From assembly GCA_030512295.1 (NCBI GenBank), contig JAULSR010000009.1:620001-684000 (forward strand): a stretch of 64,000 nucleotides of DNA. The letters run 5' to 3'. Each line of letters begins with the position of its first letter. The stretch's first letter is position 1. The DNA is from Bombardia bombarda. Its lineage: Eukaryota; Ascomycota; Sordariomycetes; Sordariales; Lasiosphaeriaceae. Both the position numbers and the translations under genes were made by a program. This document shows, piece by piece, positions 59,812-64,000 of this stretch. A model generated the notes under the pieces. That model did not search any database. It worked only from the letters and a program-made list of their open reading frames with translations, and was not told the origin of the DNA.

Positions 59812-61683
59812 TCAGCATCGCTCCTCCCCAGCAGTAGTGCCAGGACTACCACTCTGTTCCTCCCGAACAACAACTTGATCACCGTCACTTTCGCCATGGC
59901 CAGGACCAGGACCAGTCTTTGCCTCAGTCGTCTTCCCTTTGACTTGACCTAATGTCTCCTTAGGTCCGTCTTCGGTTGTCTCTTGCCGCATCTTTGCCTT
60001 ACCAATCCTATCCATCCAAGTTGTCTTCACGCCCTCGGGTAGATGGTTAAATTCGCGCGTCCAGGGGTTCGCATCCTTTGTCGAGGTCTCGGCCGACTGA
60101 CTGTCGTCTGTCGTGTGGGTAACTTCCGCAATGAACCTGTCAATTTTGTCCATTTGCTGGTGGGATTGGTGGCAGTTGGTGTGGTGATGTTCCTGGCCTG
60201 GTTCGCCTTTGTCATCATTGTGTTTGTTGGTGCCGCTGCCGCCTTGTCCCAGATCTTGCTGGTCTGTGGTGGCTGCTCTGTCGTCGCTGCTACTGTGACT
60301 GCCGCTTCCTATGTCGTAATTGCTGGGCGCTGGACGCGCTGATGCTGGCGGGTGCTGGTAATACTGCTGGTAGCTCTGCTGCGGCTTGAATCGCCAGTTT
60401 TCGTTCCTGATGCCACCCCACTTGGTGTTGTATCGTTTACCCCCGCCTCTGCCATCTTCCGCATCGCGGTAATCACGGCTGTTCTGATGGTGGTGGTGAT
60501 GATGGTAGTCACCACCAGCTGGCCTCCCATGCCCCCCAGAATGACCGCCGCCCTGTCCCGATGTTTGGCACTGTGGCTCATGGCTCATATCCCCTCTCAA
60601 CTGGTACAGACGGAACAAGTCCTCCCGAATGCTGTTGCGTGTGGCCTTGGTACGTCTAACACCACGCTCCCAGTAGTGGAGGCAGCTGAAGGCTTGGTCG
60701 AGCTGGATCTTGTTGAAGCGAAAGTTAAGCTCGGCGACCTCGATGGCTTCCTGGAGGTTCGTCGGGAAGGGGAGGTCGGGCGTCGTGCCGCCTTGCGGAG
60801 ACGTGGACTGCTGCTGCTGCTGCTGGAGAGACTCGAAGAATTCGGGAATCGTGGGAAGCTGCTGCAGGTCTTGGGGGCTCATCTGGTAGTATTGCGGTTC
60901 CTGGGAAGCCGGCTCTAGCGGCGGCGTTGGGGGGGATTGGTTTGAGTTTGGAAATTGCTGAAAGACTGCTGGCTGCGGCGGTGGGTAGAAGAGTGGCTCC
61001 TGCTGCTGCTGCTGCTGCTGTTGCGGTTGCCATGGCTGGGGAAACCCACATCCAGCTTGCTGCCATTGCCCCTGGAATGGTGGTGGCAGCTGTGAAAATG
61101 CCGGCGGTTGGATCGGAGGCTCTGAAAAGTGCTGATGTCCAGGTGCGGCCTGCTGAAGTAGCGGCAATAGTTCTCCTCCTGTTGGTGTTGGTGGTGGAAA
61201 GGTGGCATACAGAATACCGCCGTGGAGATGGAAGGGCGGTGGGTATTGCTGCTGGGTCGTGATTTCGATGGGAAATTGAGTGTTCCAGGGAAGAGCAGGG
61301 CATTCGAATGGGCTGTAATGGTTTGGAGGGGCAGAACCAGGCTTGAGCGAAGCTGGATCAGATAGGGGGCTGTTTGTTGGTGGTGTTGTTTTGTGAGTTG
61401 TGGTTGATGGGGTTGGCATTGCGGGAGATGTGTTCGTCGTACCCCATGACTCGCCGCTCGAGGATGCCATGCTTTCATGTCTTGGGCTGTTCTTACGCTT
61501 CTCCTCAGCATGCGACTTCAAGAGGTCCTCAACGCTGACCGTGGTGCATTTACTCAGGTCTATGTCTCCCAAGGGGGACTCGATGCAGTGGTTTGTGTCG
61601 GTAGTCGACATGGTGTTCTCGCTGTCCACTTCTGTCTTGCCACGCAGCTCAGGGGAAAGTTCCCTGGACGCCAGTTCAGACAT
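59812..61683 (-). CDS. Gln/Pro/His-rich orphan protein, single exon
   Basis: The frame is open upstream, but the first ATG is at 61683, giving 623 residues. No enzyme motif or transmembrane helix is visible. Residues 1-110 are Ser/Thr/Glu-rich. A Pro/Gln-rich middle has two glutamine runs (CAG repeats at about 61000-61020 and 60805-60828 on the plus strand as CTG). An ordered-looking helical island (about 305-360) follows: FPTNLQEAIEVAELNFRFNK, then LDQAFSCLHYWERGVRRTKA and SIREDLFRLYQLRG. After that come Gly/His-rich segments (six His in a row) and a Lys/Thr/Glu tail. The composition recalls fungal scaffold or RNA-binding condensate proteins, but that is only an analogy. The long intact frame supports a real gene. 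Confidence 0.65.
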   Translation of the reverse strand: MSELASRELSPELRGKTEVDSENTMSTTDTNHCIESPLGDIDLSKCTTVSVEDLLKSHAEEKRKNSPRHESMASSSGESWGTTNTSPAMPTPSTTTHKTTPPTNSPLSDPASLKPGSAPPNHYSPFECPALPWNTQFPIEITTQQQYPPPFHLHGGILYATFPPPTPTGGELLPLLQQAAPGHQHFSEPPIQPPAFSQLPPPFQGQWQQAGCGFPQPWQPQQQQQQQQEPLFYPPPQPAVFQQFPNSNQSPPTPPLEPASQEPQYYQMSPQDLQQLPTIPEFFESLQQQQQQSTSPQGGTTPDLPFPTNLQEAIEVAELNFRFNKIQLDQAFSCLHYWERGVRRTKATRNSIREDLFRLYQLRGDMSHEPQCQTSGQGGGHSGGHGRPAGGDYHHHHHHQNSRDYRDAEDGRGGGKRYNTKWGGIRNENWRFKPQQSYQQYYQHPPASARPAPSNYDIGSGSHSSSDDRAATTDQQDLGQGGSGTNKHNDDKGEPGQEHHHTNCHQSHQQMDKIDRFIAEVTHTTDDSQSAETSTKDANPWTREFNHLPEGVKTTWMDRIGKAKMRQETTEDGPKETLGQVKGKTTEAKTGPGPGHGESDGDQVVVREEQSGSPGTTAGEERC

Positions 61684-63407
61684 TGTGGTTTGTAATGTCC
61701 AAGGGTGACTGAAAGAATGTAATGTGCTGCAGGAATAAACCAAGTATGGGTCGACAGCTTTGCTCTCTTCGGTTCTCTCTTTCTAGAACTTGGACATAGA
61801 CTCCTGAGCGAGGCTGGCGAAAAGGAGATGGTGCTCCACGGCCAGGAGCTCCTGTGATGGATTATATAGGCAGGTACAGTCAATGCGGCTCTGCTGGTAA
61901 GACAAGGCAATAATCCTCATGTACTATGAATCATGGATGACTTTTTGGACATGAATGGGGTTTTCAGATCTCTCGGTGGTGCCATGCAGTGAATCAGAGA
62001 AAGACGATTATAAAGAAACGTTCAATGCCATTGCACAGAAGTCTCCGTGAAAGAAGTCATATGCCTGCTTGCTTGACAATCAATTGGCTGTTGTGTGGAG
62101 GTACCCATTGTTGCTTGGTTGTGTACGTGAGGCTTAGTGCATGAGCGATCTAAAGGGCACTGGACTTTGGTCAGTTGAGAGCTTCGTTTGGTCGTCTGAT
62201 GTTTGCTGGGTGGCACAAACCTGACAAAGCGGAGAGAACACGTCGATGTCTGACTTACAGTATCAAACCTCAAACGATTTTGACAACATACTATGGAGAT
62301 GTCATGGTTCTGATACGAGGATCATCAAGATTACAAGTTTTGTTTTCCTCCACGTCAGAGTATTCTTTTTGTATTACATAAAGTCAAACAGTGCTCCAGT
62401 TTGCATACAGAGCGAAAGAAACAAAGACTCAAATACAAATATCTGGAATCTTAGGTAGGGTCCCACCTGGGTTTGTAAATATACAGGAAAGCTGTCTGGG
62501 GGATAACTATCAGTGGTAGTTATCAATGGGATACCTTTCCAGAGCGATCAAGTAGGATATATGCATTCTGGGTGTTAGGGATACTCACTTCCATTTCATA
62601 TATAATAATGCCTACCTCGTCGAAAGTACGCAAGATGAACATAGGTTGGTGATGCGTCAGGGGTTGAATGCAGATCGCGCGCGGCAGATCAATTGAAAGG
62701 CCCACAGCGGCAGGTAGCGGCAAGTTTGGCGGCAGTGGCAACGGCAGGGGACCGCGCGGGTGGACTGTCATTTAGAAGTCTAATTGTCTGGCTGACTTGG
62801 CTTGAACTAGTCTTCCACAACCATCACACGGTGGGCGATGTGAGGGGCGATCGCCGGTCTTACATTGAAAGCAGATAGCCGCGCGGGGCGCCCCTCCATT
62901 TTTCTTCCTGATTTCAAAATGAAGAAAGATACCAGTCTCCACGGATAATCCGGTAACATGGATGGACTCGCATGAAATTTGAGGGCACAGTTAAAACAGG
63001 TATAGACCCTAACCCCTGAGGAATACGCCCATTCCGGTCGTACTTTCCATTGGTGCCAACTGGCAAGCATGGGTAAGAAAGACACGCAAGAGGACTAGGT
63101 ACGTTCGTAATTCCCGTCACGGAACCCGAGGTGGCTTGGTGTATGACCTTACTAAGACACCCCTGGCACCAATAGCTCACTCCCGTCAGCTTCTGTTCTG
63201 CAATCGTCGGCCCTGATTTGAGCTCGACCGAACTTCGCAATTCCGCCTAGATTCAGCAATAAGATAGGCAGCCCGCAACATTCCGATTCACCTTTGATCC
63301 CACAACAAAACCACGACAGCCCCTCCAGTTTCTATAAGACATTCAGCTTCCCTCTTTCAATCGATTCTTTCTTTCTTTTTTTTTTTTTCCAATCTCAGCC
63401 AGATCAA
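61684..63407. other. Divergent promoter region (1.7 kb)
   Basis: Between the minus-strand Gln-rich gene and the plus-strand oxidoreductase gene. A T run lies at about 63374-63389, just before the latter. No coding exon recognised. Confidence 0.5.
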
Positions 63408-64000
63408 ATGCCATCGCCAATTCGACTTTCACTCCTTCTCAATCTCACCTTTCGCACCTCGCGTCGTCTTACGCGTCTTCACCGCCAAACCCCCACCCTC
63501 CACCATCATCACCACCACCACCACCACCAATTCATCAACCCCACCGGCTACCGTACCCTCAATACCACCTCAACCACCAGCCCCAAAATGTCCACCATGA
63601 AGCAGGCCCAAGTCACCACCTGGGGCGCCTCCCCAAAATGCATCACCGTCCCCTCCCTCCCGTCCCGCCAGCCAACCCCACCCCATCCCGCGACGACCCC
63701 GTGCAAGTCAAAGTCCTCGCCGCAGGCCTGCACAACCTGGTCCGCGGCCGCGCCTCGGGCAAGCACTACTCCGCCAAGACCCTCCCGCACATCCCCGGCG
63801 CCGATGGCGTCGGCACCCTCGTGCCCTCCGGCCAGCTCGTCTACTTCTCCGCCATGGCCGTGCCCGGCGCGGGGTCTTTCGTCGGGTACATCAACCTCCC
63901 GCTCAAGGCGACGGCCCCCATCCCCGATGGCGCCGACCCCGTCAGGGCCGCGGGGCTGCTGAACCCCGTCATGGCGAGCTGGATGGCCATCAAAAAGAGG
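63408..64000 (+). CDS. Quinone-oxidoreductase-like MDR protein, partial, one frame break
   Basis: The gene runs off the window. From ATG 63408 the product starts with an Arg-rich, poorly acidic stretch and a poly-His tract, possibly a mitochondrial presequence. An alternative start is ATG 63588 (MSTMKQAQ). The domain begins MKQAQVTTWGASPKCITV, typical of fungal zinc-free MDR reductases. After about 63660 the homologous sequence is in another frame: DDPVQVKVLAAGLHNLVRGRASGKHYSAKTLPHIPGADGVG, then GQLVYFSAMAVPGAGSF and GLLNPVMASWMAIKKR. The break lies in a C/T-rich run at 63649-63668 and equals one missing base. No credible intron fits. The NADPH-binding Rossmann part would lie beyond the window. 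It could be a sequence error or a decayed gene. Confidence 0.7.

Noticed and set aside
63649..63672. Tiny GT..AG intron that could bridge the MDR frame break
   Set aside because: It would be only about 24 nt, below the length that fungal spliceosomes normally remove, and being a multiple of three it would not restore the frame.

Overview
This window looks like nuclear DNA of a filamentous ascomycete (Pezizomycotina, most likely a Sordariomycete). Most genes carry several short GT..AG introns, usually about 50-90 bp. The recognisable genes include fungal families: the osmosensor SHO1, the DASH subunit SPC19, a RO-10-like dynactin-associated protein, a PDR/ABCG drug pump, a CRH-type cell-wall transglycosylase, a Dal5/Tna1-type permease and an AVT vacuolar amino-acid transporter. 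There is one tRNA-Lys(CTT). Genes are separated by long intergenic stretches rich in microsatellites, poly-T tracts and TAGGTA/TACCTA-like words. I saw no prokaryotic features, CRISPR array or intact transposon.

Layout. 0-6.6 kb: an unrecognised proline/arginine-rich protein, a small cupin protein with a frame break, and a multi-exon MFS permease. 6.6-12.5 kb: no recognisable gene. 12.5-15.6 kb: the most interesting gene, an HAD-like domain with a DDxxE motif fused to a class II terpene-cyclase-like domain with a DxDTT motif. The two halves are separated by about 300 residues of low-complexity sequence. 16.8-17.8 kb: a bZIP/AT-hook regulator whose only nearby ATG is out of frame. 20.9-25.8 kb: a full-length ABCG pump. 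26.7-28.3 kb: a DsbA/FrnE-like oxidoreductase and a small membrane protein. 30.2-32.1 kb: a GH16 CRH protein with a C-terminal membrane helix. 32.8 kb: tRNA-Lys. 33.3-35.8 kb (minus): a CorA-like membrane protein with a frame break and a 9-nt micro-exon. 36.4-36.9 kb: SPC19. 39.0-40.1 kb (minus): SHO1. 40.1-45.1 kb: no recognisable gene. 45.1-48.4 kb: RO-10-like (minus) and AVT transporter (plus) sharing a divergent promoter. 49.4-53.2 kb: mitochondrial ribosomal protein bS16m (minus) and NAD(P)HX epimerase (plus), also divergent. 53.3 kb: a small Cys-rich ORF. 53.5-59.8 kb: no recognisable gene. 59.8-61.7 kb (minus): a Gln/Pro/His-rich orphan protein. 63.4 kb to the end: the start of a quinone-oxidoreductase-like gene, also with a frame break.

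How they may work together. Most genes are housekeeping or cell-surface functions with no obvious shared pathway. The exception worth testing is the terpene-cyclase-like gene, which is followed on the same strand by a bZIP regulator and a PDR pump. That could be a minimal terpenoid locus, but there is no P450 or other tailoring enzyme beside it. Four genes show single-base frame breaks, two of them clearly in homopolymer-like runs, so either sequence errors or real gene decay must be considered before their models are trusted.
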